A stretch of DNA of 64,000 nucleotides. Origin: Toxotes chatareus (Eukaryota > Chordata > Actinopteri > Toxotidae). Below the pieces are notes generated by a model. The model was not told the DNA's origin. It searched no databases and saw nothing but the letters and a program-made list of their open reading frames with translations. Within the stretch, counting starts at the first letter, position 1; each line of letters begins with the position of its first letter. Made by a program: the position numbers and the translations under genes. Where the stretch lies: the NCBI GenBank assembly GCA_016801885.1, contig CM028900.1:17812972-17876971 (forward strand), read 5' to 3'. Below are positions 8,441-22,600 of the stretch, in pieces.

Positions 8441-11400
8441 AGGTAAAAAAAAAAAGATACAAATCGTAATAATAAATACTAAAGAAAAAAAAAAAAACCA
8501 AACAGACTCAATTCCCTGCAAACAGCCCCCCTCCCCCTGATCCTTCACACCTAAGACCCCACCCCCATACACAGATACAATAAATGTGTTGTCTGAACTT
8601 TTTAGTTGTGTAGACACCTAATTTCTAGAAGACAGGGTTGATTTGAACAATGTTGTTGAGAGTCTGTTTTGGCAGTGTTCAGTGTCGGGTAGTCAAACCA
8701 CATTATTGTACTAAGTGCGTACCAAATGTTGATAATGTATTCATCACATGCTTAGTTTTTTTGCCAAAGATCTGGAGGACAAAACATTTACAGTAGTGGA
8801 TCTCTACCAAAGATTCATGCTTGTATTCTGCAATCCTCTGAATTTTGCACCAAGTAAATTGGATAGATAGCACCTAATCCAGGTCCATCACTTGAGGCCT
8901 GACAGGTTTTGCACTCTTTAATATGCAGTCAGCGAACCATTGAAAGTCACCAGCTGTTTTCAACTCTGCACTTTTGTTTTCTTTGTGCCCACAAGATGTC
9001 TGTAAATCCTATAAAGAGGAAATATGTTTGCCAGCCGATTTTTTTTTTTTAAACACATTTGGCATCTTGAGTTCAGATGCAGGATGATCTGTTGTGTACA
9101 GCCATGCTTTTGCTTGAGCTTATTAATTTGCCACCTTCCATATCAGCCCCAGGGCTTATCATTCATCAATAAGTCTGAGATGTTGTCTGTTACACAGGGC
9201 AAATTATGACTGAATATGTGATGTGGTAAACAAATAGGTATGTACAGGTAGTTAGATGAGTAGATACAACAGGTCTCTGCGTTACTGAGAAGCAATCATA
9301 GCTGCACTGTAGCAAAAGCTTGTGTGTTATGGGCATGTTTCTGTGTTAGATTTCATTAGGTCGATTCTTTTTCTAGAAAACTTGTTGGAACCCTTCAAGC
9401 CATTTCCACCAGTGCGCCATGTTGGAGAAGGGCACTGCTTTGATGGGACCAGGGGATCAAGTTGATGTGTTTGGTCACGACTTATACTAGCCTACCTCTA
9501 ACACATTTGACTGAGGCCTGTGTTCTAGCCTTGAGTCACAGAAAAAAATGCTCTCAGTGCTGAACTCATGATTCAGTTTGCTCCAAGTGAACACAAAAAT
9601 GATCCCAAAACACACAAAGCTGAAAATTTTTTTTAAGGCAAATTACTTTACTTACTCCCCATTAGTGTGTCTTACTGGAGGGCATGGCTGCATAAAACAT
9701 GAATTATTCGGATCTCCTCAGTTTTGTTAGAGCCTGACCTCCCACTCGTCCCTTTGGTGCATTGTTTCAGTAATTTTTGACAGCACTTGTGTGTTCATAG
9801 GCCAGGATCAGTAACACATCACTGCTCACAGCCCTCCAAAGGACATTAGAGAGACAGAAGTGGGAGCGTTAGGTAAGGAAAGGCAGGGGAATGGGTCAGG
9901 TGTTTGAGAAAAACACCACCTGTGAATCTTTGTAGTGAAGAGTAGTACTTTGTTGGCAGCAAAAGACAACACACACACACTGCCAGCACAGACACAAACA
10001 CAGGCTAACTGCATAGCTGTTCATGTGTTTCCAGCATTTTCACCTGCAGTATAAGGAGATTATACGTAGCGGTGAACATTTGGCTTTGAAAAACAGCACT
10101 TCATTTTGAGGACTGCTGTGGTTGGCTGCATCTTGTTCTGGGTGCATTTAAATGAGGATTGGGTATACTGTAAGCCACGGAGTAGTACCTCATCATCACC
10201 AATTACCTACATTGACAGGCTGAAGAATTAATTTTGCTCCCTGAAGAACATGATGTCTTTCGTTCATTTCTCACAATACAGTTAGTTTGAATATAATTGA
10301 ATTCAACATGTGATACTAAGAACTACATTTTCTCAATATCGCTGTACTTTTACAACAAATCGGATTTGACTGCAAAGTGAATGTGAGTTCAATAAGATGC
10401 AGAAGAACTAATGAGAGACTTTCTGGCTGATTCAGTGAATGGCATTACAGGGACAGTCTACAGGATCCCCATTAGTCCCATGATCTTGAACAATTTTGTG
10501 AGAATATGTCTCCACTATATCAAGATAAAAGGGAATAGAGACTCCACACCATTAACCAAAAGTCTCAGGAGATGCTCATTTGTCAGTAAATGCGACTGTG
10601 AGCACTCTGACAATAGGCTTTGCTGGAATACAGGTCACTATCATAATAGATAGAGCTAAACTAAAGCAGAGCTTATCCAGGTGTAGCAACACAACCAAAA
10701 TTAATATTCTCCAAGGCTATAAAGTCGGTCGCTCAGTCACTGCTGATGATGCAAACCCAAAAAGTCTTTTTCAGTTGCATCTCAGATTTCATTCTTTATT
10801 TTGCTGCAATCTAATTGTGGTCGATTGTTGTTTTCAAACACAAATGTTAACAGAATCATTGCTGTAATGGCACACAATGATAACACTTGTTAAGAGGTTT
10901 GGAGGATTTGTATCTGGTAGCAAGTTATGTGTTCTACATGTTTTAGAACAAGCAAGGAATAATTAATTCAATATTTAAGTGCCAATGAATAATTAACAAC
11001 TAGGTCCTGAAAAAGATATCATTAAGAAGAAGATAGATAAGAAGTATGAAGATTCACAGATATCAAGAGCTAATCATTAACTGGAGTCATTATCAATCAT
11101 TTAGGAACCACTTACAGTAGCAATCACTGAGAAATTAGTTCCTAATTTTTTCCTTACACATGCATAGCATAACTGCTCAGGGTTTTGTGTGCCTTAGTGT
11201 AAAGTACTGCCAACATTTTACTTTGTGTAGCCAATTTACTGACTTCTTAACCACATCTTTTTATATGTATTCCCAGCTTACTATGACAACCAGCTTTTTG
11301 CTTCACCTCAGATGGTATATTTATCAGAAAAGCACATAAACCTGCTATTGGGACATAATGGGTGGTGCTGCATCAGCCTGAAATTGTGTTGTTTAGGCAG

Positions 11401-12666
11401 GGCGAGAAAAACAAGCAGTCAGATGATCAGACCAGTTGAAAACAAAGCAGAGGTTTTCCAAAGTTATGTGGAAGAGAAAACAACCGTGAAATTATTAATC
11501 AACCTGTTTAGTTGGAAAAATCCATCACGGTTTACAGACCATCCTTTTGGTTCAGTGATGACCCGCTGCAGTTACTGCAGTTGTGCGCTTGCACAGTTTT
11601 CCAGTGTAACAGGCAATAATTACAGACATTTCAGGTGTTCTACCACCATGCAAGGTGATTTACACTCTAAACTACTGGCTTATTTACAACCTTTCTGATC
11701 GTGTGACTGAGTCTGTCTTTTGCTCGGCTGAACATGACGTAGTGAAGTTGTTTGTTCCCAGAACTGAGTAATTACTTTGGTGAGTAGTATAATAGAAATG
11801 ATGCCCAAACTGCAGAAGTAAGTGTAATAAACTAAATATTTCTTTGAGATGGATATATTTAAAATTGTCTTTCACATGTGGAAATTACTTTCATTCAAGT
11901 AGGTGTTCAAGTAAGTTCTGTCTTCACTTGACCATTTCTTTTCAATAGAGCTGAAAATGCAGATGTTTATACTGTCATGTGGTTGTATGAGTATATAACA
12001 CTTTACAGCTCACAACACTACCTGTTAACAATGGCAAACACTTAATTTCAACCGCTGTGCTCAGTCATACTGTATTTAACCTTATGAAACACAATCTTTT
12101 TAGACTTACCAGTTCAATTCACTTCTCTCCACTTTATAGACTTGTTTCTTAAACCTGCATTTACAACACATGCTTTACCACATTTGTCCATTTCCATGTT
12201 CTATTGAGTTTAAAAATTCTTTTTGCTCCTCTATTATCACCTACATACAACACCCCATCTACTCCACAGCCTGACATCTAACAGCACAGGACTCCAGCAT
12301 CATATCTCTCACCACTTGCTGAAACTGGTGCATATTTAAGCATGCCAAGAAATACAGGAGGGCAAAGTTATGAATCACTTTTGACGCTCTTGGGGTACAT
12401 TCCTTTACCCCGCAAAACTGAAACTGCATTATTAAAAACTCGGCAAACACTGGCTTGAAAGAGTCTGGTGTGATAGAACATGAATATGTATTCATAAAGT
12501 TCTTTTTTTTATGTGATAATGTAAGAGATAAGATAAAGAGCCTCTCAGTTGTATTATGTCAGGCTTTGGATGTTACAGTGTGGTGTGTCTTTCCTAAGCC
12601 AGGAGAAAAAAAAAACAAAAACCACAAATCACTGTCAGTGCACCCACCATCAGTTAAAATCAGATA

Positions 12667-12690
12667 TGTCACTGTACGTGTACAGTGACA
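12667..12690. repeat. Perfect 11-bp inverted repeat with 2-nt centre
   Basis: TGTCACTGTAC and its exact reverse complement GTACAGTGACA are separated by GT. Such a 24-base near-palindrome could bind a dimeric factor or could be a chance cruciform; nothing around it decides. Confidence 0.7.
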
Positions 12691-13597
12691 CTGAAAACAG
12701 TGGGAAGTACAGTGGAACTAGAATTTTGAATTAGTGAAGTCTTTTTGAAACCTTGTAATTTGTGCCTTCTGTGGTACATAACAGGGTCAGGCTTCTGCTG
12801 TTCTCTGGTTAGTTTAAAATATTTCCCAAATACTGAATGCCTTACAGACCATGCTGAGCGAGTTTTGGTCAATCTCAAAACTCACAGTCAGATTCTACTG
12901 TAGCTTTGACCATTTGCACTAGAAGACTATGATACTACTGCATTTTTCAGAAAAACTGACAACTACTTCCTCAACTACTTTAAAAGAGATCTAATTTTCA
13001 TATGCATGAGATGTAGTTTTGGAAAATGTGAGACAGATAAAAGAACTGCACAGCTGAAAGTTTTCAAGGAAGAGCAAAGGAAAATGATATTCTGAGACAT
13101 CTTGGCGGTAACCATGAGACCATGAAATGGAACCTCGGCACTTGTGTGTCAGCTGGGCAATTTTCCACCGTCTGAGGTCAAACAAATTCAAGGAAAGCTT
13201 CCACTTGCCTTTGTGCAAAATTTCACAGGAGAATAATTCCCCCTGAAGATCATACAGGGGTGTTGTGGTTACATATATCATAACTTTCAGTTTCTTCTTT
13301 CTTGTTCAAAAACATGTTCACTTACAAAGTATAAACAATTTTTTATGGCTGTGTGTGTGGTTTGTGGGTGTAGCCCAATTACATATAGACCATTCTAATC
13401 CAAATGTTTGTAAAGAGGCCATCTGTCAAATCCCTCTGTGACAGACCTAAATAAACTGCACATTTACCGTGAGCCAAACTTTGAGAAATTGTTTTTTTTT
13501 TTTTGCATATGGCATAAAATGCCTGCCAACAGCATGGAGAGTATAAGATCCACTGTGTTTGAAAAGCATGTCAGTGGTCTCTCGTGTGACATGCATT

Positions 13598-13613
13598 GTG
13601 ATGTGCACATCAC
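13598..13613. repeat. Perfect 16-bp palindrome
   Basis: GTGATGTGCACATCAC is exactly self-complementary. No promoter elements or open frame nearby give it a role. Confidence 0.6.
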
Positions 13614-16600
13614 ACCGATGGACCTTGGTGGCTCTGATGCTCTTTTCTTGATACTGATAAAAGGGATGGAGTACACAGGTTAATAAATATGACACATTTA
13701 ATTCTCGATGAAAGCGTCAAAGCATTTTGCTATTGCTCTTTTTTGAAAATTCAGGTTGACACTGCCGGCTAGTCACTTGTCCAGCAGCTCATATACTACA
13801 GATGATGTATCATTGTGGTGTGGATCAGGATCAAAGCAATGGCGGCACTTCTGCCAAGAGGCGATAATATTTGTCAGGGTTGTTGATTGATTTCTCATTT
13901 TAAAGTCCCAGTTTCATACCTTAATCTCAAGGTAACATTTTGTGGTCGAATGAAACTGTGGAAGAGAGCCAGGGCTGACATATTTGTACTTCATCTTGGG
14001 GGCAAATCACCATTTGTGTCATTACATTACTTCACCTAATGGTTTTACTGACAAGAAGTACGCAATCCTGCCAACAGAGATATGCAAGATGGTTTTTTTT
14101 GTACAGTAATGGCGTTTCAGTAAAATTAACTAGAACTTTGATGTCACAAATCCAAGCAATATTACTCTAAATCAAAGTGGAGCTTTGGGAGGAATCCACG
14201 TGAACTAAGCTCTTGTAATGTCAAATGCTAAATTTGCTTCTATTTAGTCATGACAGTGTGAGCATATCTACAGTTCATAATTTATTACTAATCATACCTG
14301 TCTGAGCCTGAATGCTGCACTCATGGAAAAAAGGCATGTTAGATGGCTTAAAAGCTAATTACACTCAGGATTTGTGAGTCGAGTCATCATGTGGCTGCCT
14401 AAGCCTGAAGACCCTTTTAGCTTTATTGCACTGAGAATGACATCTGCATTGTACAAAAAGGTTTTAACAGAGTTGTTGTTTTTTTTGTGTGGCCAAATCA
14501 GCACTATTGAAAAGACAACCTATAATTTTCCATCATTGTCCCAACTGTCAAATAAGTTATGCTAAAGTAATAGGATTTTTTTTCTGACATGGTGGTTGTT
14601 CAGAAATATATTTTGTGTTAGTTTAATTTTAATATTCTCAGAAGAACGATGAATAAACTGCATGCTGTTGGCTGTTGTTGTTGAGGTTATGATCTATAGT
14701 CACCTAAAATGTGTCAGAGTGGTAAGGTAGCTTCCTGATAACAACACATTTTACATGCTGTGATGCACCATGACTTATAATGCATTACAACATGAGACGC
14801 CTGTTCTTTTAAAATGATGATTATTTATGGATGCTTCATACAGTATGAGCCTCATTATAGAAGAGTCACCACTCACCATCAGGATTCACCTGAATCTGCA
14901 GCTTGCCTCAGCTTTACAGAGCTTTTTGTTTATTGCTGTTACTCTTTTGGTTCACCCTCACTGTCATATTTTCACTGTAGCAGCAGGCTCGGACTGGAAT
15001 AATAATCGAGAATCTTAATGTCATCCGAGGCCAATCTCTACAATTTCACTACAGACCACATATACCAAAACCATTTTGCTGAAATATTGTTTTTTTTTTT
15101 TGTTTGTTTTACTGTTTATGCCAGTAACATATGTTTTTTAGTTTTATTACAAACACCCAAAGAACTTTTTAAAAAACATCAGACAGTTAAAAAGAGCCAA
15201 GTGTCTTTAGTTTCAACAGTTAGACCATTGCACTTCCATTAATTAATTCTATAGGAATAAATTAAAATTAAATAAAATATATAATGTTAACCTGTTCTAA
15301 CAGGTTGACAAATGTGATGTGTATCTGAGTATTGTTTTAACAACTCATTTTCCTCTGTCCGTCACATCATCAGTGACGGATTTGTTGTGTGTGTGGAAGT
15401 TCTGGGCTTTATATTGCAGTGAGAACACAAACCAGTGTAAGTTTTAGTTAAGTGACCTCTGGCTCTGGGAGAAAGCAAATGTTCAGTGCTGATCCTTCAA
15501 AAACAAGAATGACAACACTGATTGGTATTGATTTCAAAAATGAGCAGCTTGCAACACTGGAAGCACTGCATTCACTGCACTGAAGGTTATTTTCTCTGAC
15601 TAGTAGAGAGCACAGGTACTGGATGAGTCACTGAGCTCTTTTAACAATACATTTCAGGGAAAAAGGGGCTCATATCAACAGGGAAAACATAAATCATACC
15701 CACATACGTGGCATGACAAAAAAAAAAAAAAAAAGAAATAGCCTAAACATTTATTTTGTATTATCTTTCCTTCCATTCTTATTTCACTGTCTTTCCATAT
15801 TGTTATGCACAATACCTTAGGTACATTGTACACCAAATCAGATTCAGATAATAAGCTTTAGAAAACAAATTTTGAATGTACAGAAAGTACATTAAAGACA
15901 TTGTAGGGGTAATGAGGGTACAGATTGCAATGAGAGAGTAAATCTAATGTCATTTTACAACCTTTAAAAATACTTCACTTTAAACTCATACAAACGTAGA
16001 AGTCACACTACAAAAAATAAAGCAGAATCAGGTAGAAGACAGAGGCTAATACAACTATAATATGACTGTAAAGTGGCTATGTAGAGGCAGAAAGCCCAAC
16101 ACAATGCAAAAGAAATTTCTGAGGGACACTAAACTAATGAATCTGTCAAGCACTTTGAACATGAGGTAACAGTGTGCACTTTAGATCGAACACTCTGGTT
16201 CAGATACACCAGTGTTAGTGTCCTCAAAAGCTTCTATGGACCTTTTTTCTCAGAGTGCAATTTAATTTCGCAGTAGGGTATAGGTGTAAAAAAAAAAAAA
16301 AAGAATAATATTGCTGATGGCTGAATTCCATTTAGCTGCTTCAGGTTCAGGGTCCTAGTATCTGTGCATGCCGACCCACTGCCATTGTAATGTTATCAGA
16401 GACAACCTGTGCTTTTCCTACTATGACAAGTTGAAATATCTGCTGTAAAAACATACATTTTGTGTTACTCAGTTCTCATTGCATCCAACTTACAGCATGT
16501 CTCTGTTTGCTTGTGTTTTCTGTATTTGCAGCCCATTTCTTTACACCACGTGTGCACTGTCAGAGCGGTAAGATACTATGGCTTGTTTGCAGTTTGATAA

Positions 16601-19600
16601 CTGAGTGGATGAAATAACTTGACAAGAAGGGAAACACCTCCTTATGCTGTTTCACACTTTCAGACTCACCTGCTGTCTCTTTGCCAACCTGTGTAAAACC
16701 TGCTAGATCTGCCCCCTTTCAGGATGGTCCTCACACCAAGCAGCTAAACTACAGCATAGTTTTAACATTTGCAGAAATCACAGGAGATCGCATCTCAGAT
16801 TTCTTAAAAACTGTTTTGAGAATATGACGGCTTTCATAAACAAAACATACCTTGCATTTTAACTGCGTAAACCAACTCCCACTTCAAGACACCAACATGC
16901 GTAGTCATCTAATTGAGTCCTGAATCTCACGGGGTTCAGCTCTTCCACTTTTGTTATTCTCTGCACCACCTTGAATCTTTAAAAAGGCCTTACTTCAACC
17001 CCATCTGTACAGAATTACTATCACTGAGCTGACAACGGCAGCAGCTTTTTAAACCCTCTTACTTTTTACTCCCTCTGCCATCGTAGTTATTTCTATTCAG
17101 CTCGTGTCAAGCTGTAGCTTAGCTTAGCGTATCTAGGTTTTAGCTGGAATAAGAAGTTGTTGACATGTCTTTACAGCTTCATTTTCAACAGATGTTTTCA
17201 ACTTTGAACTAAAAGCAGCAGGTGCTAACTGCAGTCTGGGCAAACCTCAAACTTCCAATAGACATAATAGATGTAAGCAATGTTTTTTTTGTTTTTTTTC
17301 CCCCCAGGCCTTTATTTCACCCATCACCAGCCCCTGTTAAATACCACCTGAGCCTTATGTTGAGCCTTTGAGAAACCCTGACTTATTTATGTGAAATTAG
17401 TTTCCTTGGTGCTCATCTCCACTCCCAGTTATGTTTGCTTGCAGCCATTTTCTCTGCTAAAACATGATCTAACCAGACTCTGAAAAGGAGATTTTCGATA
17501 GCTCGTGCAATGTGAATCTAACATGATATGAACTTTTACTGTAAAAGGGCACAAATGTCAAGGTGATAACGCAGACGTAACTGGGTTCATACATTATTGT
17601 GGTCACAATCACTGCATTTCTTTAAGTACAGAAACCCTAAATGGCCACACTGTTGCAGCTGGTAAAGATACAATGACTGGTATTACTTTCATCTTGTGAT
17701 TTGTTATTATCAGTAATGAAAACTAATGAGCAACAAAAACAAAAACTATTGCAAAACTAGACAAGAAAAACCTTTTTTGTTATCTGAAATAAAAAAAGAG
17801 TAGACTAGGTAACTGATAAGTAGTCCAGATGACTGAAACTGTATTGTGTGATACAAAATCTATCTTCCAATTCTTTAGCTGTTCCAGTTATACACCAACT
17901 GTAGGCACTGTCGAAAAGCAAACAGCACCTATGAGCCGTGACATGCTGCTAGTCCATCCACAGCTGGCATCATGGTGGCAGTGAAAATTGGGGGAAAGCA
18001 CAGGTGAATCACTTTGAATACGACTGTGTCAGAGATAAGAGCAAGTGCCTTGTAGTGGAAGGTGATAAAATATGTGTAACATTTCTCAAAAAATAAACAA
18101 CCCAAAAACAAAAACCTGAAAATGGATGACAAATGTGCATAATTGCATAATTCAGATAAAGAAACTAGAGTGCTGAACTGTAAGTTCTCGGCTGCTTTCA
18201 AATTGTCAGATTCTCTGTATAGATCCTATCTTCTCTTGACATTGTAATAGGCTGAAAAAGGGTATGTACCAAGCAAGCACTCACAGTGTGCTTCCTGACC
18301 TTGCCTGGCTCTACAGTCAAATTAAAAACTGGCCTATGATCACATTACTTGCCAAGGGGTAGAGAAAGACAAAAGGACGACTTTCCACAGATTATCACAG
18401 TTCCTCATTAAATTATTTTTACCATCCAGAGGATTGACTGGAATTACAGATGTGCATGAGTAAAGCCAATTCACTATTTTATCCTAATAATTTAAATTCT
18501 GTCCATGGTGGGCAAAACTGATTTTCTAAGAATTAGAAGAGAAGAGTCCCTGCACCAGAGTTCAGAATTTTACTCTACAGGGAAGTAAAGTGGCAGTTCA
18601 ATTCAAGCAAACATGCTGACAGAGAAGTGATAATGAGCTTATTGTTGTTTTGGTAAATTTTTCTCACAAATGCTTCTCAGTTAGATTAAAAGATATAAAT
18701 TCCCTCTGTTGTCTCCATGTCCAAACCTGCAGGCAATATTAAATGAGCCATTCTTATATAGCGACCAGGAAACAGCATTAAATTTTACGAGAGTTATGGG
18801 GAGTGAGTATATCTCTAATGTGCACCTTTCCTTACATGTCAAGTCAGTTATTTCTACAATTTGGTTGATTGTCCAATTAGCTTTAATTATGAAAAGTTTG
18901 ACTGAACCTTGATTATCCCAAACACCACTAGCTTGAAGTCTCACCAACAATAAATTAAAAATTAGACAAGGGAGCCCTAAGAAACAAAGGCTTCCACACA
19001 AGGAGCAGTGCTGATTTATTGCCAGTTTAGAAGGTGCCCCCCAGAGTTAAACCATGGTAGGATAGAGGAATAAATCTCCCCTGATCTGACTGAGCCTCCA
19101 GACTCAAATGTAACAGTTTGTTTGGCCCCGGAGGTCAAGTCTCCTGGCCTCGGGCCACTTGCAGTATTTAATCTTCAGCCCTTTGGCTAAGCTAAACCAT
19201 GGATAATCCAAGCCTACATGGACACATGCAGTCCCCTTGCAGATTCAGGAGGGGTATCACCAGCCACTTGTGGGCTTTTTCATTGCTTTTTTACAGTTCA
19301 AAGCATCTGGTAACACTTCACAATAAGGCACTCGAAAGTTGTTACACAGAAACAAGTAAGCAACAAACAACTGAACTAACAGCAAATTGAATAGGTAACA
19401 AATAGCCCCCAAATAAGTACTTTAGAACAGACTGGAAGACACTTTTTTAAGGAACCAGTCACTAAGTGATCAGTGTTTAGATTTCTGTAATGGCTTGTTT
19501 TTGATTAACACTGAATCAGATGCAAATCTCAAGAGTCACTTTTTACATACACAGCACTCACTGTTAGTTACAACTGTGTTGTTCGTCTTGAGGGGAAGTG

Positions 19601-22600
19601 AAATTCATGCAGCAAATTCACAGCACTCCCTCCACCTCATGGTGTTTCGACATGGAAAGTCGGGGGATCACCAAAGTCAGGAGGATCACGAACATCTGTG
19701 CAATCCATTCAGTCGTAGTGAGAAATTTCAGTCTGGACTGACTGACTGACATATCAGTTGGCTGAGCGATTGTATTGTGAACAGCAGTGCACAAATTTAA
19801 AGTTATTGTAATATCTACTTGTCATTAGTTATAAATCGTCCTATTATATCTTTTTTCTTTTTTCTCACAAGTCACATCAGATCACAGCTTACTCACCTAA
19901 TTTGACCTCTAGAGAAAAAAAAAAAAGAAATACAGCCATGCACCTGTCACTGAAAAAGCACCTTATAATGTTTGGCTTTGAAGTTCCCCCTCTAATTGCC
20001 ATTTCCTTTTGAAGTCATGATAAATTAAATGCTCAGTTTAAATTTCCATCAGAGTCATTTTTTTATCTTTGGAGCAGTTGTTTGTGGTTATCTTCTAACC
20101 TTGGCCCCACCTGAGAGGACAGTCCTTGGGGTCTAACACCATCCTTCTTAGATTTTGTTGCTGTACTTTATGCTAATAGAGGAATGCAAATATGGTGCCT
20201 GACAATTGCTGTCACAGTCCTCCCAGGTGTTACTCAGAGTCTATGATCCTTATCAAGGTGTGTGCATGTAAGTAATGCGAGAGAGACTGAGGGAGCAAGA
20301 GAGACAGACACTAAGAGAGAGAGGGTTTGTAATAGAATTAGGAGTGACTGAGTTCAGCGACATGCACAATCCTAATCACCTAACATTTAAAAGACCCCTG
20401 AGTAATTGCCATGGTTTGTGATTGGGCAGATGGATAAGCAGTATAGTCTCACTAGACTAAAATGTCAAAGACAGACAGAAACTCCCAAAGCACTACACCC
20501 ACACATGCTCTTTGTTCTTACCGAAGGACACTGTCAAGGACAATCTACACCAAACGTATTTAATACTACAAAAAGTTTAAAATAAATGATGTGTGATGTA
20601 TTTTATCAAACACTAGTACTGTAACCGTTTCCATCATTTGCTTGCAGTGCATTTCATCAGCTAAATTCTCCTCACATACTTTCTGCAGCTGAGAGACAAA
20701 AAGCCGTATTGCAAGTCTGCAGCTGGGTATTGTTTATGAGTGCTAGTGTGAAAGTCTAAATCTAGGGTAAGTATTGCGGCCTGAATTTTTAACCTTAACC
20801 CATCCCTGCTTGTTTAAAATGCAGAGCATCTGCCTCTGCATACAAATGTTCCCATGATTTAGTCTTTGTCTCCACCTCCCACTACTTCTAGAAGGTCCCC
20901 AATGAATTTCGATGCCTCTCTTTTAATTCAGCTATGCACCTACGTTGGCGATCACACTGGCTATTAAAATTTGTATTATTTGCTAGATTACCTTCTCATG
21001 AAGGGTGGGCTTAAATGTGAGTAATATCCCAAAAGAGCACTTTAAGGAGAGCATGCTGGCCTGATTATCAACAGCTAAAAGCCCTCTCTTCTCTCTTATT
21101 CCCTGTGAGCATGACTTGGGAGCTCTAAAGGACAGACAGAACCATTATATTCATGGGGAACAAAGGAGAGGCAGAAGGCTTGGATTCAGAGCATGCTTTT
21201 TAACCACAGAACTTTTCTGAAAGACCCACTGTCAAAGAAAAAAAAGCACAGAGTTTTACAAAATAACCAGCCTGCAAAACAAAAGGATTCAATGAAACTG
21301 ATTCAACATGGTGCTCCCTTTAAATACAGCTTATTAGAGGGAATAAACATTCATGTTTTAAGGGGAACAAAATGCTATGCTGATATAAAAAGACTGTATT
21401 TTAATACTTGGAATAAAACATTTAATTATAAGTTTGCACAGATGTAATATTAAAGCTGTTTTAAAGCACTGTTTTTGCTTTCCTGAGAACTTCATGTGGT
21501 TGTGAAAGTAATTACAGTTCTCTTCGTGCCAAAGGTGGATGTGGTGTGACATTGTTATTTCTTTAACAAAACATTCGAGGGGAAGGTTGGGGTGGATGGT
21601 TGGATAAACAAAGTGCACAGTGTGTTACTTTGTTTGACATGGGTCTAGCACCAACAGTCAATACCGGTTTCTTTAAACCATTTTGACAATGGTTTCCAGA
21701 CCTTAAAGGAAAAATACAGATTTTTCCAAGTCTCATTTTACAAAATACAATACTCACAATTCATATGTACATTGAGAGGATTAGGGGTCACTGTAATCAT
21801 TCCTCTTCTTCATATTTACAATGAAGCAACATCCTCATAGTACAACTATGTTGTAGGAGGTGGGGGACAAAATCCACACCTTTGGTAATTTACAAAAATA
21901 CACTTTAAAATCCAGATGAAACTAATGTGAGGCTGCATCAGTATGAACTGATGAACTGGTATGAAACCAGTGGTTCTGAAACATTTTTTTGGAAGATACA
22001 AAATCAATAGCCCCTGCAATGGCAGTACATTGGCCGGCCTTACAGGTTAAAAAGTTAATTAAACTAAACCAAAGACTAAACCAAGGGTACACACAGAAAC
22101 ACGTTACACTTAACCAAAGGTAGACAATTTATACACAAAGTGCAACATTGTTCTGATTAATCCTTTCTAACTGGTATTATGTGACCAAGTACTTTAAAAT
22201 CATGTAGCATGAAGTAAAGTGCCACACTTGTTAATGTTGAGAATTAGCTGAGAATTACAATAACATGTCTTAAATATGAACTAGTAAAGGCAAATGACAT
22301 TTCACACATTTCATAAGGCACAAAATGATTTCCACACTACATAAATGCAAGCAGGTCTGACAGATGTGTGAAGAAGGGAAGGGATGGGGTGAGAAATAAA
22401 TCCACTTATTACTTGGCTGATGAACATTAAAACACTGAGAAAAATGGCCATGAATAGTGTAAGATGGGTTATTGTTTTGGTTGTTTCAGCTGGGAGAAGA
22501 GGGAGCTATGCGTTTTAAAAATGAGATGTCCGTCAGGGAAGGAATGGACAGCCCACGACCCTCACTCAGAGCACCAAGATGTTTATAAAAGGACCAGGAA

